A stretch of 6,102 bases of DNA from JAZKSG01 sp964384785. Its GTDB lineage: Archaea; Thermoplasmatota; E2; DHVEG-1. Every line of letters starts with the position of its first letter. Within the stretch, counting starts at the first letter, position 1. Location of the stretch: assembly GCA_964384785.1 (NCBI GenBank), contig CAYLLH010000052.1, positions 1-6,102 of the forward strand, given 5' to 3'. Position numbers and translations under genes: made by a program. The notes under the pieces were generated by a model. It made no database searches and had not been told where the DNA came from. It saw nothing but the letters and a program-made list of their open reading frames with translations. Below are positions 1 to 6,067 of this stretch, in pieces.

Positions 1-3000
1 TCCTGTTCGGGTTGTTATTGCTGCGATGGTTAGTATGATTAGTGTTGTGATGTACCAGTATTGTATTAGGGGGTTGGGTGGTGTTTTGTTTTTTTGTATG
101 GGTGGTTCTATTGGTATTTTTAGGTTTTGTGTTTGTGTGTTTCCGTAGGCGTCTTGTATGGTTATTTGTAGTGTTTGGTTTCCTATGTCTTGTTGTGTGG
201 GTGTGTATGTGGTGGTATATTCTCCGGGGTTGTCGGTGTTTTTGTTGAAGGTTAGTTTTTGTCCGTTGGTTAATTGGGCTGTTATTTTTTCTTTGGTTAC
301 GGGTGTTCCATCGGGGTATTCTGCTGTGATTTTTATTTCTAGTGTGGTTCCTGGTTTTATTCTTTCTGGTTGGTTGGTTATAGTTAGTTCTTTGATGTTT
401 ATGTTTGTGGGTTGTATTTTTATACTTATTTTTGCGAATCCTGTTTTGTATTGTCCGTTGTCCCATTTTTTTGCTTCTATGTTAAATGTGTATTCTCCGG
501 TTGGTGCTGTGTATTTTATTTTATGGTTTGCTGAGTATTCTCCAGAAGTGGTTTCTTCAGTAAAAGTTAATGTTTGACCTGTAGGTGAAGTAGTAGTAAC
601 TGTTAGTCCGTCTACTGTTTTTTGATTTTGATCTTTGATTTCAAGATAAAAATCTATTTGTGTACCTTTCTTGTAGGTTTGTCCTGTAGTAGGTGTAATT
701 ATTTCTATTTGATAATTTTCTTGAATATTTGCTTGATTTATTGTTACTGTAATATTTCCTCCATCTGCTTCAGTTAATGTAGGTGTCCATGTGTTTCCTG
801 TGTTTCCATATTGATCAACTGCACTAGCTGAAATAATCCATGTTCCTGTGGGTTTATCATATGGTATATAATATTGGGTGCTGTATTGTCCATCTGTAAT
901 ATTTGTAGTAAGTGTATGTTGCCAATTTTGATAGTTAATAAAAATTGTTACTTCTCCAGTACCAATATTCTTTCCATATGGGTCTTTAGCTATTCCACTC
1001 AATTCAAGAAGTTCCCCTTTTCCAAAAATTGCATCCTCTGAAGCTGTTGAAATTGTTAATTTTTCAAAAATAGTTTCAACAGTAAGAGATCTTGTATTAT
1101 ATGTACTACCAATATTTCCCTTGTCATCTACTACACTTACATAAACAGTCCAACTACCTCCTGGATCATTTGAGTCTATAAGATAGTTTTTACTATATTC
1201 TCCATTAGATATCGAAGTTGTTATAGTCTTTGACCAACTATCTGATGTTAATTGGATAGTTGCAGTGCCACCCGATACAAGATCACTATTATAATCCTCA
1301 ACTGTACCAGAAATATATATTCTATCTCCTCTCTGATATGATGTTTTATCAGTTGCAGCATTTAATGTAAGATTAGTATCAATATTTACTTGGAAATATT
1401 TTGTTTTTGAAATGCCTGAACCCGTTGCTGTAACACTATAAACAAATCCTCCTTGGTCAGCAGATGAAGTCGTTGTAAAAGTCAAAATCGATTCAAAAGA
1501 AGGAGTTCCTGATTCAACACTAAGATCTTCAATGACACCATTTGGTTCTGTTGCAATCCAACTTCCCTCAAGATCTACATCTTCTAATGCTCCTAAATCA
1601 AAATCTATAGATATAGTTGAAGTTTTTTCATCATCTCTTTTCATAAAAATAGTCTGAGGATATGCATCTATAGAAAAAAGCATACCTGAAGTTGTTAAAT
1701 TTAAATGTTCGTATCTATTGAATCCTTCCCATTCTCCTGTGAATTTGCAATGATATGTACCTGTAGTTGCATTTTCTCCTATATTAAATTCTACAGTTGT
1801 TTCATTAGATGCATTAACAGTAGATGAACCGAAACTAACTGTTACTCCAGAGGGGGAAGTGCCAACCCACGAATATGAAAGATTTACTGTTTCATCTCTA
1901 CTATCAGGATATAATTTGTTAATATCTAAATTTATACTTTGAATTTCGCCTTTCATTAACTGCAAGGTAGTAGAACTTAATACTGGTTCAAAATCAAAAA
2001 TATTAACTTGTTTGATCTCAGAAAACTTTCCAAGATTTCCGGCATTATCCCAGGCTCGAACTCTCCAATATATTCTTCCTGCAATCGTCTGCTGGGAACT
2101 ATTTGAAGATCCATTATATAGAAGAGTTGGAGAGGTAAAACCAGAGTTATTATCAATCCATAGTTCATAACTAGAAATACCTGAAACATCTGATGTATTT
2201 GTCTCATTATCTTCTCCAACAGACCAACTAAACGTAATTTGGTTGCTTGTTGTTTTAGAATTGTTTGCTGGAGAAATAAGAGAACTTGCGTTAGGGCCTG
2301 TTGTGTCTACTGTTATGGTCCAGTCTTCTGATGCGTTTTGTCCATTGGTGTTGTTTGCTGTTATATTCCAATACCATGTTCCTTCTGGTAGAGGATTGAT
2401 ATCAGGGATAGTGTAGCTATCTGTTGTGGGTCCTAATGATATGCTGATGTGTTCGGTGGTGTCATTGTATACTTTTATTGTATGATTCTCTGCATTTTCT
2501 CCAATATTCCATTCGAATGTAGGAATAGTACTCTTCATTTTTTCGTTGTCAACTGGTGAAATTAGTGAAGGTTTAGTAGGAATAGCAATTTCTTCTTCTC
2601 CTACAATATAAAATCTTCCATCGTTAGCATTTTCAATACTATTGTATTGTGTTTCAATCCAAGAATCTGATCTTGGAATTTTTGAAATTCTAAATTCGTC
2701 TATAATCCCATCAAAATGTTCAGCATCCCATACCTCGTTATCGCCAATTCGGATAGGGTCATTGTTTTGGTCAGCTCCTCCAGGGTTTGCGTGAGTAGCA
2801 TAACTGCATTCACTCCCATCTTTTAATACATCCAGATATCCATCCTCCCCAAGTCTACCTACAACGTAATTCCATTCTCCTGAGTTAAAAAGAAAATCAG
2901 TTACTGTTGTTTCACCTGTATTGTAACCTGTTCGTAGATGAACTTCCATCTCACTATGATCGCCATTATCATCAAAGGGAAGATACCAATTGAATACATC

Positions 3001-4053
3001 ATTTGAACTGCCTTTCGCTGTAATTGTCTGCCAATCCATTACTGTTTCAACATTAACCCAGGCTTCTACTGTGAAAAGATTAATATCAAGCGAGTCATCA
3101 TCAGCAATCTCTATAAAATCAGAAGTACTTCTTTCAAAATCAGGAGCAAAACCGATCTTACCATCGGCATCTCTAGAAGTCACATGTATATCTGAAGAAG
3201 AAGCATCATTTCCATTAGAGGTTGAATCTAAATAATTTCCACTATTTTCACTAAAATGCATTACTAAAACATAATCATCATCCCAAACACCTGATGGGTT
3301 CTCTTGACTAACTACGTCTTCATTACTATAATACATGTAAATTTGCGTGTCAGAACTACTTGACAAACTGGTTACATTTACCCATGCAACAAGTTCTCCT
3401 GTACTTCCATCAAATTTTTCTATTTCATAATTTAATTGATTGCCACTAATATCTGTAAAAGCTATATCATCTCCATCATTTTGTGCATTGTCTCTAAGAT
3501 CTGTATCAGTTATACTTATTAAAACCGGGAAATTATTTTGATTTTCAGTTACCAAACTGCTGTTTAAAGTTATTAGTTTTCTTAAACTCCAATCTACATC
3601 CCACCAATCTGCAGGATCTGACCAAGTAATTATTTTAGAGGAGCTATAACCGGATTTAGAACAAGAAGTAACTATAGTTTTGTAATCTTTAATTATAGTA
3701 TCATGAACAACCCAGCTTCCCCCCCAAGTTCCAAAATGATTTGTTCCGGACTTAAGTTTTAAATCTATTGTGTCATACCCTTTTTCATGTTCAATTTTTG
3801 CTTCTACTTTTTTTATTCCAAAAACATCAAAAATTGAAGCAGAAAAAGACATTTCATCACCAGGTTGAACTTTTTTTGGATTAGCTGAACTATCAATAAA
3901 AATTGGATAGAACATAGAATTTCGTTTATCATTAACAAGTTCTGAAGCTGATGCAAATTCATTAAATGGCAAATAGAATATTAACAGAATTAAAATTAGA
4001 ACTATTAGTACTACTAACCGGTGCTTGATACAACCAATTGACAGCTTAGGCAT
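1..4053 (-). CDS. Giant secreted multi-domain surface protein (DUF2341 + LamG-like + Ig-like repeats), C-terminus cut by window edge
   Basis: The frame is open for 1351 codons from ATG at 4053 and leaves the window without a stop. In-frame upstream codons reach a TAA at 4078-4080 with no other ATG. Residues 1-36 form a signal peptide: basic start ending IKHR, hydrophobic 13-30, likely cleavage after ASA. Residues 38-150 are beta-rich and unassigned. Residues 152-244 match DUF2341 (WDVDW start, FPVLI, LVAWVNV, IYMYYSN end). Residues 257-486 resemble a LamG/concanavalin fold (VEAWVNV, DGIIDEFRIS). Two fibronectin/Ig-like modules follow (about 490-590 and 592-686, each opening SLISP), then two more Ig-like modules (about 690-790 and 792-890) and four MG2-like repeats (about 894-1318). 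Residues 1332-1351 are hydrophobic, probably a membrane anchor. The family suggests an extracellular, membrane-anchored adhesin or carbohydrate-binding role; the ligand is unknown. I see no catalytic motif. Codon usage changes sharply toward the 3' end (see findings). Confidence 0.9.
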   Translation of the reverse strand, partial: MPKLSIGCIKHRLVVLIVLILILLIFYLPFNEFASASELVNDKRNSMFYPIFIDSSANPKKVQPGDEMSFSASIFDVFGIKKVEAKIEHEKGYDTIDLKLKSGTNHFGTWGGSWVVHDTIIKDYKTIVTSCSKSGYSSSKIITWSDPADWWDVDWSLRKLITLNSSLVTENQNNFPVLISITDTDLRDNAQNDGDDIAFTDISGNQLNYEIEKFDGSTGELVAWVNVTSLSSSSDTQIYMYYSNEDVVSQENPSGVWDDDYVLVMHFSENSGNYLDSTSNGNDASSSDIHVTSRDADGKIGFAPDFERSTSDFIEIADDDSLDINLFTVEAWVNVETVMDWQTITAKGSSNDVFNWYLPFDDNGDHSEMEVHLRTGYNTGETTVTDFLFNSGEWNYVVGRLGEDGYLDVLKDGSECSYATHANPGGADQNNDPIRIGDNEVWDAEHFDGIIDEFRISKIPRSDSWIETQYNSIENANDGRFYIVGEEEIAIPTKPSLISPVDNEKMKSTIPTFEWNIGENAENHTIKVYNDTTEHISISLGPTTDSYTIPDINPLPEGTWYWNITANNTNGQNASEDWTITVDTTGPNASSLISPANNSKTTSNQITFSWSVGEDNETNTSDVSGISSYELWIDNNSGFTSPTLLYNGSSNSSQQTIAGRIYWRVRAWDNAGNLGKFSEIKQVNIFDFEPVLSSTTLQLMKGEIQSINLDINKLYPDSRDETVNLSYSWVGTSPSGVTVSFGSSTVNASNETTVEFNIGENATTGTYHCKFTGEWEGFNRYEHLNLTTSGMLFSIDAYPQTIFMKRDDEKTSTISIDFDLGALEDVDLEGSWIATEPNGVIEDLSVESGTPSFESILTFTTTSSADQGGFVYSVTATGSGISKTKYFQVNIDTNLTLNAATDKTSYQRGDRIYISGTVEDYNSDLVSGGTATIQLTSDSWSKTITTSISNGEYSKNYLIDSNDPGGSWTVYVSVVDDKGNIGSTYNTRSLTVETIFEKLTISTASEDAIFGKGELLELSGIAKDPYGKNIGTGEVTIFINYQNWQHTLTTNITDGQYSTQYYIPYDKPTGTWIISASAVDQYGNTGNTWTPTLTEADGGNITVTINQANIQENYQIEIITPTTGQTYKKGTQIDFYLEIKDQNQKTVDGLTVTTTSPTGQTLTFTEETTSGEYSANHKIKYTAPTGEYTFNIEAKKWDNGQYKTGFAKISIKIQPTNINIKELTITNQPERIKPGTTLEIKITAEYPDGTPVTKEKITAQLTNGQKLTFNKNTDNPGEYTTTYTPTQQDIGNQTLQITIQDAYGNTQTQNLKIPIEPPIQKNKTPPNPLIQYWYITTLIILTIAAITTRTG
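488..1374 (-). repeat. Four tandem MG2-like Ig repeats within the surface protein (approximate limits)
   Basis: Residues of about 894-1318 form four modules of roughly 100 residues; the fourth extends left of this span to about position 100. They share a pattern: Tyr or Lys then Gly at the start (TSYQRGD, AIFGKGE, QTYKKGT, ERIKPGT), a mid-module D-x-x-G-like turn, GEY or GQY before an aromatic strand, P-x-G-x-W/Y, and D-x-x-GN near the end in three of four. This resembles the macroglobulin MG2-type beta-sandwich common in archaeal surface proteins, where such modules act as stalk spacers. The repeats are divergent at protein level and I saw no long DNA repeat, so this is an old duplication, not a recent expansion. 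Module limits are estimates. Confidence 0.65.
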
Positions 4054-4103
4054 CCCTATTCGTGCATCCCATTTTTCTTATATTCAAAAATTAATCATTT
4101 GTT

Positions 4104-4113
4104 TATTTAAATA
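4104..4113 (-). promoter_or_regulatory. Candidate TATA box for the surface-protein gene
   Basis: The minus strand reads TATTTAAATA here, about 50-60 bases upstream of the ATG at 4053. With the usual archaeal spacing of about 25 bases, transcription would start near 4082 and leave a leader of about 30 bases. No clear Shine-Dalgarno motif precedes the ATG (the nearby sequence is AATAGGG). The surrounding region is so AT-rich that chance matches are likely. Read-through from the tRNA-Val gene just upstream is an alternative. Confidence 0.3.
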
Positions 4114-4139
4114 ATTTGTTATATCTTACTAATTAATAT

Positions 4140-4145
4140 AAAAAA
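4140..4145 (-). terminator. T-run terminator of tRNA-Val
   Basis: Six consecutive T on the minus strand lie 6 bases past the tRNA 3' end. T-runs of this kind commonly terminate archaeal transcription without a hairpin. Its place between the tRNA and the surface-protein gene suggests the two are separate units. Confidence 0.4.
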
Positions 4146-4151
4146 TAACAA

Positions 4152-4225
4152 TGGGCTTAGCCGGATTTGAACCGGCGACCTCCGCCATGTGAAGGCGACG
4201 TCATAACCAACTAGACCACAAGCCC
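4152..4225 (-). tRNA. tRNA-Val (anticodon CAC)
   Basis: The minus strand folds as a standard 74-base cloverleaf. The acceptor GGGCTTG pairs with TAAGCCC with one G-T wobble, and the discriminator is A. The D stem is GTC/GAC. The anticodon stem TCGCC/GGCGG holds the loop TTCACAT, giving anticodon CAC for codon GTG. The T stem GCCGG/CCGGC encloses TTCAAAT. No intron and no encoded CCA are present, so CCA must be added by the CCA-adding enzyme. Position 56 is C (complement of base 4169), the target of the aTrm56 encoded nearby. It is divergent from the plus-strand genes and just upstream of the surface-protein gene. Confidence 0.96.
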
Positions 4226-4255
4226 AACAAATAATTCATTAGTTTTTTCTTTCAG

Positions 4256-4267
4256 CATAATTATACA
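4256..4267 (-). promoter_or_regulatory. Candidate TATA box for tRNA-Val
   Basis: The minus strand reads TGTATAATTATG, centred about 35 bases upstream of the tRNA 5' end. This would place transcription start within about 10 bases of the mature tRNA, a common arrangement for archaeal tRNAs. Other TATA-like stretches at 4272-4289 and near 4297-4306 would give longer leaders. Confidence 0.35.
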
Positions 4268-4271
4268 ACCT

Positions 4272-4289
4272 ATAAAAAAGGTTTTTTAT
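4272..4289. promoter_or_regulatory. Near-palindromic A/T element in the divergent spacer
   Basis: The sequence is ATAAAAAA, GG, TTTTTTAT: two perfect 8-base inverted arms around a 2-base centre. Each arm reads as a TATA-like element on one strand, with flanking CCTATAAAAAAGG on the plus strand. It lies between the divergent tRNA-Val and the plus-strand gene cluster. It could serve as a bidirectional promoter or a regulator site, or be an accident of base composition. The rest of spacer 4226-4408 is very AT-rich with several more TATA-like stretches (around 4299-4306, 4331-4345 and 4370-4380) and no gene that I can see. Confidence 0.3.
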
Positions 4290-4389
4290 CCAAGTTTTTT
4301 ATAAAGAAAAGTTTTATCAATATAAACCTGCTTATACAATAAAAACCTGTTAACACTGATATTTGAAAAAAATATTTATAATTCTATGT

Positions 4390-4395
4390 GGGAGG
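4390..4395 (+). promoter_or_regulatory. Shine-Dalgarno-like site for the Lys/Glu-rich protein
   Basis: GGGAGG is a strong match to the 16S anti-SD, but it ends 13 bases before the ATG at 4409, a little far. It overlaps an in-frame GTG at 4388 that could lengthen the protein by seven residues. Because the motif covers that GTG and cannot serve it, the ATG is the better start. Confidence 0.5.
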
Positions 4396-4408
4396 CTTTG
4401 AAAAACAT

Positions 4409-4798
4409 ATGGGTTTATTTGATATATTTAGCAAATCTGAATCAAAAAAACAAGATGAAGAAAAAAAAGACGATAATTTAATTGTTTCTGATTTTGTCAA
4501 GTTAGAAAGCCAAGAAAATGATGAAGAAAAAAAATCTGAAGAAATTTTTGAAAACAAACAAAAAAATCCTTCTGAAACAGATGATGAAACCCTTACTAGT
4601 TATCATGATAGCTTAGAAACACAAAAACCAGTAAAACAAAAAAAACATGCTACAAGAGAATCATATAAAGATCAAAACATCTGGCGTGATGTAGAATCTA
4701 TAGAAGAAAAAGTAGATAATCTTCATGTAGACAGAGCCGTTAGAAAAAGATCTGACTTGGATAAAAAAGTAGATGGAATACTTAAACGAAAAAAATAA
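4409..4798 (+). CDS. Lys/Glu-rich small protein of unknown function
   Basis: 129 residues; I do not recognise a family. The start ATG gives MGLFDIFSK, a short amphipathic N-terminus often seen in small archaeal proteins. Residues of about 10-85 are a highly charged Lys/Glu/Asp/Gln/Asn-rich stretch that is probably disordered and contains DEEKK twice. Residues of about 86-129 (from TRESYKDQNIWRD on) look helical and possibly coiled-coil, with IEEKVDNL and a very basic end KRKK. There is no cysteine, membrane segment or signal peptide. A cytoplasmic protein with a helical nucleic-acid- or protein-binding tail is one guess, without direct support. A strong SD-like GGGAGG lies upstream. The gene precedes trm56 on the same strand by 77 bases, with a T-run and a TATA-like box between, so co-transcription is uncertain. 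That it is real is supported by the SD site, by good packing and by composition like that of its neighbours. Confidence 0.75.
   Translation: MGLFDIFSKSESKKQDEEKKDDNLIVSDFVKLESQENDEEKKSEEIFENKQKNPSETDDETLTSYHDSLETQKPVKQKKHATRESYKDQNIWRDVESIEEKVDNLHVDRAVRKRSDLDKKVDGILKRKK
4454..4534 (+). repeat. Pair of 15-base in-frame direct repeats (GATGAAGAAAAAAAA)
   Basis: Identical 15-base copies at 4454-4468 and 4520-4534, both in frame and both encoding DEEKK within the charged region. They may reflect a small duplication or simply the low-complexity codons. Each ends in an eight-A run, so indels here, real or from sequencing, would be easy. Confidence 0.5.
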
Positions 4799-4801
4799 AA
4801 A

Positions 4802-4812
4802 TTTATAAAAAG
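4802..4812 (+). promoter_or_regulatory. Candidate TATA box for the trm56 operon
   Basis: TTTATAAAAAG lies just past the stop of the preceding gene. Archaeal spacing puts transcription start near 4832 and gives a leader of about 44 bases before the ATG at 4876. The T-run at 4817-4823 would then end the upstream transcript without interrupting this one. Confidence 0.35.
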
Positions 4813-4816
4813 CATG

Positions 4817-4823
4817 TTTTTTT
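4817..4823 (+). terminator. T-run terminator after the Lys/Glu-rich gene
   Basis: Seven consecutive T, 18 bases past the stop codon, fit the oligo-T style of archaeal termination. No clear hairpin precedes it. Further T-rich sequence follows up to 4859. Confidence 0.35.
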
Positions 4824-4875
4824 CCTTAAACTTTTTAGAAAATATTTTATTTATTTTTTGGATGAAAAAAAATCT

Positions 4876-5391
4876 ATGATAACTATATTACGTATCGGAC
4901 ATCGAATAGGACGAGATAAACGAATCACCACCCATGTAGCACTTGTAGCCAGAGCTTTTGGAGCAAAAAATATTTTTATTGATACAAAAGATGAAAAAAT
5001 AGAAGAAAACATCAGTTCAACTGTTAACCGTTTCGGAGGAAACTTTAGAATCACAACAGGTATCAAAAGCATTAAAAGTTTTATAAAAAAATGGGATGGC
5101 GTGGTTGTTCATCTAACAATGTATGGAGAAAAACTAGAAAAAACAATAAAACAAATCGACAAAGATGTTGATTGTTTAATTGTAGTTGGAGCTGAAAAAG
5201 TACCCGGTTTTATTTATGATCTTGCAGATTTTAATGTTTCAGTTGGTAATCAACCACATTCAGAGGTTGCTGCTCTTGCATTGTTTTTAGATAGATACTT
5301 TGATGGAAAATGGACTAATATAAGTTATTCTGATGCAGAAATGGTTATCAAACCTTGTAAAAACGGAAAAAAAGTTGAAAGCTTTAAATAA
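4876..5391 (+). CDS. trm56: tRNA (cytidine(56)-2'-O)-methyltransferase, aTrm56
   Basis: 171 residues, close to the usual length. The enzyme transfers a methyl group from S-adenosylmethionine to the 2'-OH of C56 in the tRNA T-loop; it is a cytoplasmic SPOUT-class (trefoil-knot) dimer. Visible motifs are LRIGHR and RDKRITTHVALVARAFGA at residues 5-30, VVHLTMYG at 77-84, VVGAEKVP at 103-110, and NVSVGNQPHSEVAAL at 120-134. The last two form the knotted cofactor-binding region typical of this family. I chose ATG 4876 because family members begin M-I-x-x-L-R-x-G-H-R. An in-frame TTG at 4858 would add six residues (LDEKKS) that the family does not have. No good SD site is seen, only a weak GGATG at 4860-4864. 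It is followed after 24 bases by the HD-domain gene, probably in one transcript. Both tRNAs in the window carry C56. Confidence 0.95.
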   Translation: MITILRIGHRIGRDKRITTHVALVARAFGAKNIFIDTKDEKIEENISSTVNRFGGNFRITTGIKSIKSFIKKWDGVVVHLTMYGEKLEKTIKQIDKDVDCLIVVGAEKVPGFIYDLADFNVSVGNQPHSEVAALALFLDRYFDGKWTNISYSDAEMVIKPCKNGKKVESFK

Positions 5392-5403
5392 AAAAAACTG
5401 TAC

Positions 5404-5408
5404 GGTGA
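5404..5408 (+). promoter_or_regulatory. Ribosome-binding site of the HD-domain gene
   Basis: GGTGA ends 7 bases before the ATG at 5416 and is complementary to the TCACC at the archaeal 16S 3' end. It is the clearest ribosome-binding site in the window and fixes this start. It lies within the 24-base gap after trm56. Confidence 0.75.
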
Positions 5409-5415
5409 GAAAATC

Positions 5416-5937
5416 ATGTCAGATTTACCATCTTATGATGAATGTATACAAATCTTAAAAAACCAGGGTTGCCCTGAAAAAGTTATCAGTCACTGCCAAG
5501 CAGTCTGTGATCTATCAGTAAAAATAGCTGAAAAAGCTGAAGCCGATGTTAAAAAGGTAGAAGTCGGAGCTTTACTACATGATATAGGACGTTGCAAAAC
5601 CCCGGGTATACTTCACGCGGTTAAAGGTGCTAAAATCGTAAAAAAACTTGGTTTACCAGACAAAATTGTACAAATCGTTCGTAATCACATTGGAGCCGGT
5701 CTTGATAAACTTGAGGCAAAAAAACTAGGTCTTCCTTATGAAGATTTCATACCAGTATCATTAGAAGAAAAAATAGTATGTCATGCTGATAACTTAATAG
5801 ATGATGATAAACGTCAACCTGTTGAAGCTGAAGTAGAACAAGCTCTTGAAAAAGATTTAAAAAATTATGCACTTAGACTTGTCAAACTTCATAAAGAACT
5901 CTCAGATATTTGCGGTATTGATCTTAATAAAATATAA
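5416..5937 (+). CDS. HD-domain protein, archaeal TIGR00295 type, putative phosphohydrolase
   Basis: 173 residues. The HD superfamily signature is complete: H26 (SHCQAV), H55-D56 (LLHDIGR), H67 (ILHAVKGA), H91 (RNHIGAG) and D125 (CHADNLI). These residues should bind one or two metal ions and support hydrolysis of a phosphoester, often on a nucleotide. The spacing and the phrases HDIGR, HAVKGA and NHIGAG match the archaeal HDIG family TIGR00295, whose substrate I believe is not established. The protein is a single short domain, cytoplasmic, with no fused partner. Start ATG 5416 is set by the GGTGA site. The gene follows trm56 by 24 bases and precedes tRNA-Leu by 44, so a link to tRNA or RNA metabolism is a reasonable inference but only from position. 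Confidence 0.9.
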   Translation: MSDLPSYDECIQILKNQGCPEKVISHCQAVCDLSVKIAEKAEADVKKVEVGALLHDIGRCKTPGILHAVKGAKIVKKLGLPDKIVQIVRNHIGAGLDKLEAKKLGLPYEDFIPVSLEEKIVCHADNLIDDDKRQPVEAEVEQALEKDLKNYALRLVKLHKELSDICGIDLNKI

Positions 5938-5940
5938 ATA
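5930..5940 (+). promoter_or_regulatory. Candidate TATA box for tRNA-Leu
   Basis: AAATATAAATA overlaps the stop codon of the HD gene. Archaeal spacing would start transcription near 5960, giving a leader of about 20 bases. A second AT stretch at 5965-5972 is too close to the tRNA. Co-transcription with the HD gene is also possible. Confidence 0.3.
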
Positions 5941-5981
5941 GGGTTTCTCTTATTTTCAGCCCTCAAAATATAGTATTTTTT

Positions 5982-6066
5982 GCAGGGGTAGCCAAGCATG
6001 GCCAACGGCGCAAGGTTGAGGGCCTTGTCCTGTAGAGGTCCGCGAGTTCAAATCTCGTCCCCTGCA
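5982..6066 (+). tRNA. tRNA-Leu (anticodon GAG)
   Basis: An 85-base class II cloverleaf. The acceptor GCAGGGG pairs perfectly with CCCCTGC, and the discriminator is A. The D arm GCC/GGC is followed by anticodon stem CAAGG/CCTTG with loop TTGAGGG, giving anticodon GAG (6018-6020) for codon CTC. A long variable arm at 6028-6041 can form CCT/AGG around GTAG, as expected for leucine. The T stem GCGAG/CTCGT encloses TTCAAAT, with C56 at 6049. There is no intron and no encoded CCA. About 61% G+C by hand count, far above the surrounding DNA. Confidence 0.96.
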
Positions 6067-6067
6067 C

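Noticed and set aside
158..577. Plus-strand open frame of 139 codons
   Set aside because: It lies antisense to the surface-protein gene, exactly where that gene's A/C-rich codons make the other strand G/T-rich and poor in stops. Its Val/Phe/Ser/Gly/Cys composition is what such antisense reading gives, and it has no family motif.
1..600. Possible mobile element or horizontally acquired cargo marked by unusual composition
   Set aside because: No transposase, terminal inverted repeats or target duplication is visible, and the reading frame and repeat architecture pass through without a break. Exchange between related genes explains it better.
1977..2219. Minus-strand open frame of 80 codons
   Set aside because: Out-of-frame shadow inside the surface-protein gene, whose own frame continues uninterrupted through it with recognisable Ig-like sequence.
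2990..3235. Plus-strand open frame of 81 codons
   Set aside because: Antisense to the LamG-like domain, low-complexity Ser/Val/Glu sequence, no ribosome-binding site or family signal.
4152..4225. tRNA-Val as an integration site (att) for a genomic island
   Set aside because: No integrase and no repeated copy of the tRNA 3' end is present in the window, and the neighbouring gene on its 3' side is a complete-looking surface protein start.
4388..4408. GTG start giving a seven-residue longer Lys/Glu-rich protein
   Set aside because: The SD-like GGGAGG overlaps this codon and cannot serve it. ATG 4409 with MGLFDIFSK is the more natural start.
4858..4875. TTG start giving a six-residue longer trm56
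   Set aside because: The family begins directly at the M-I-x-x-L-R motif encoded from ATG 4876; the extra LDEKKS is not typical.
4851..5072. Minus-strand open frame of 73 codons
   Set aside because: Antisense to the start of trm56, which is a firmly recognised gene; no independent support.
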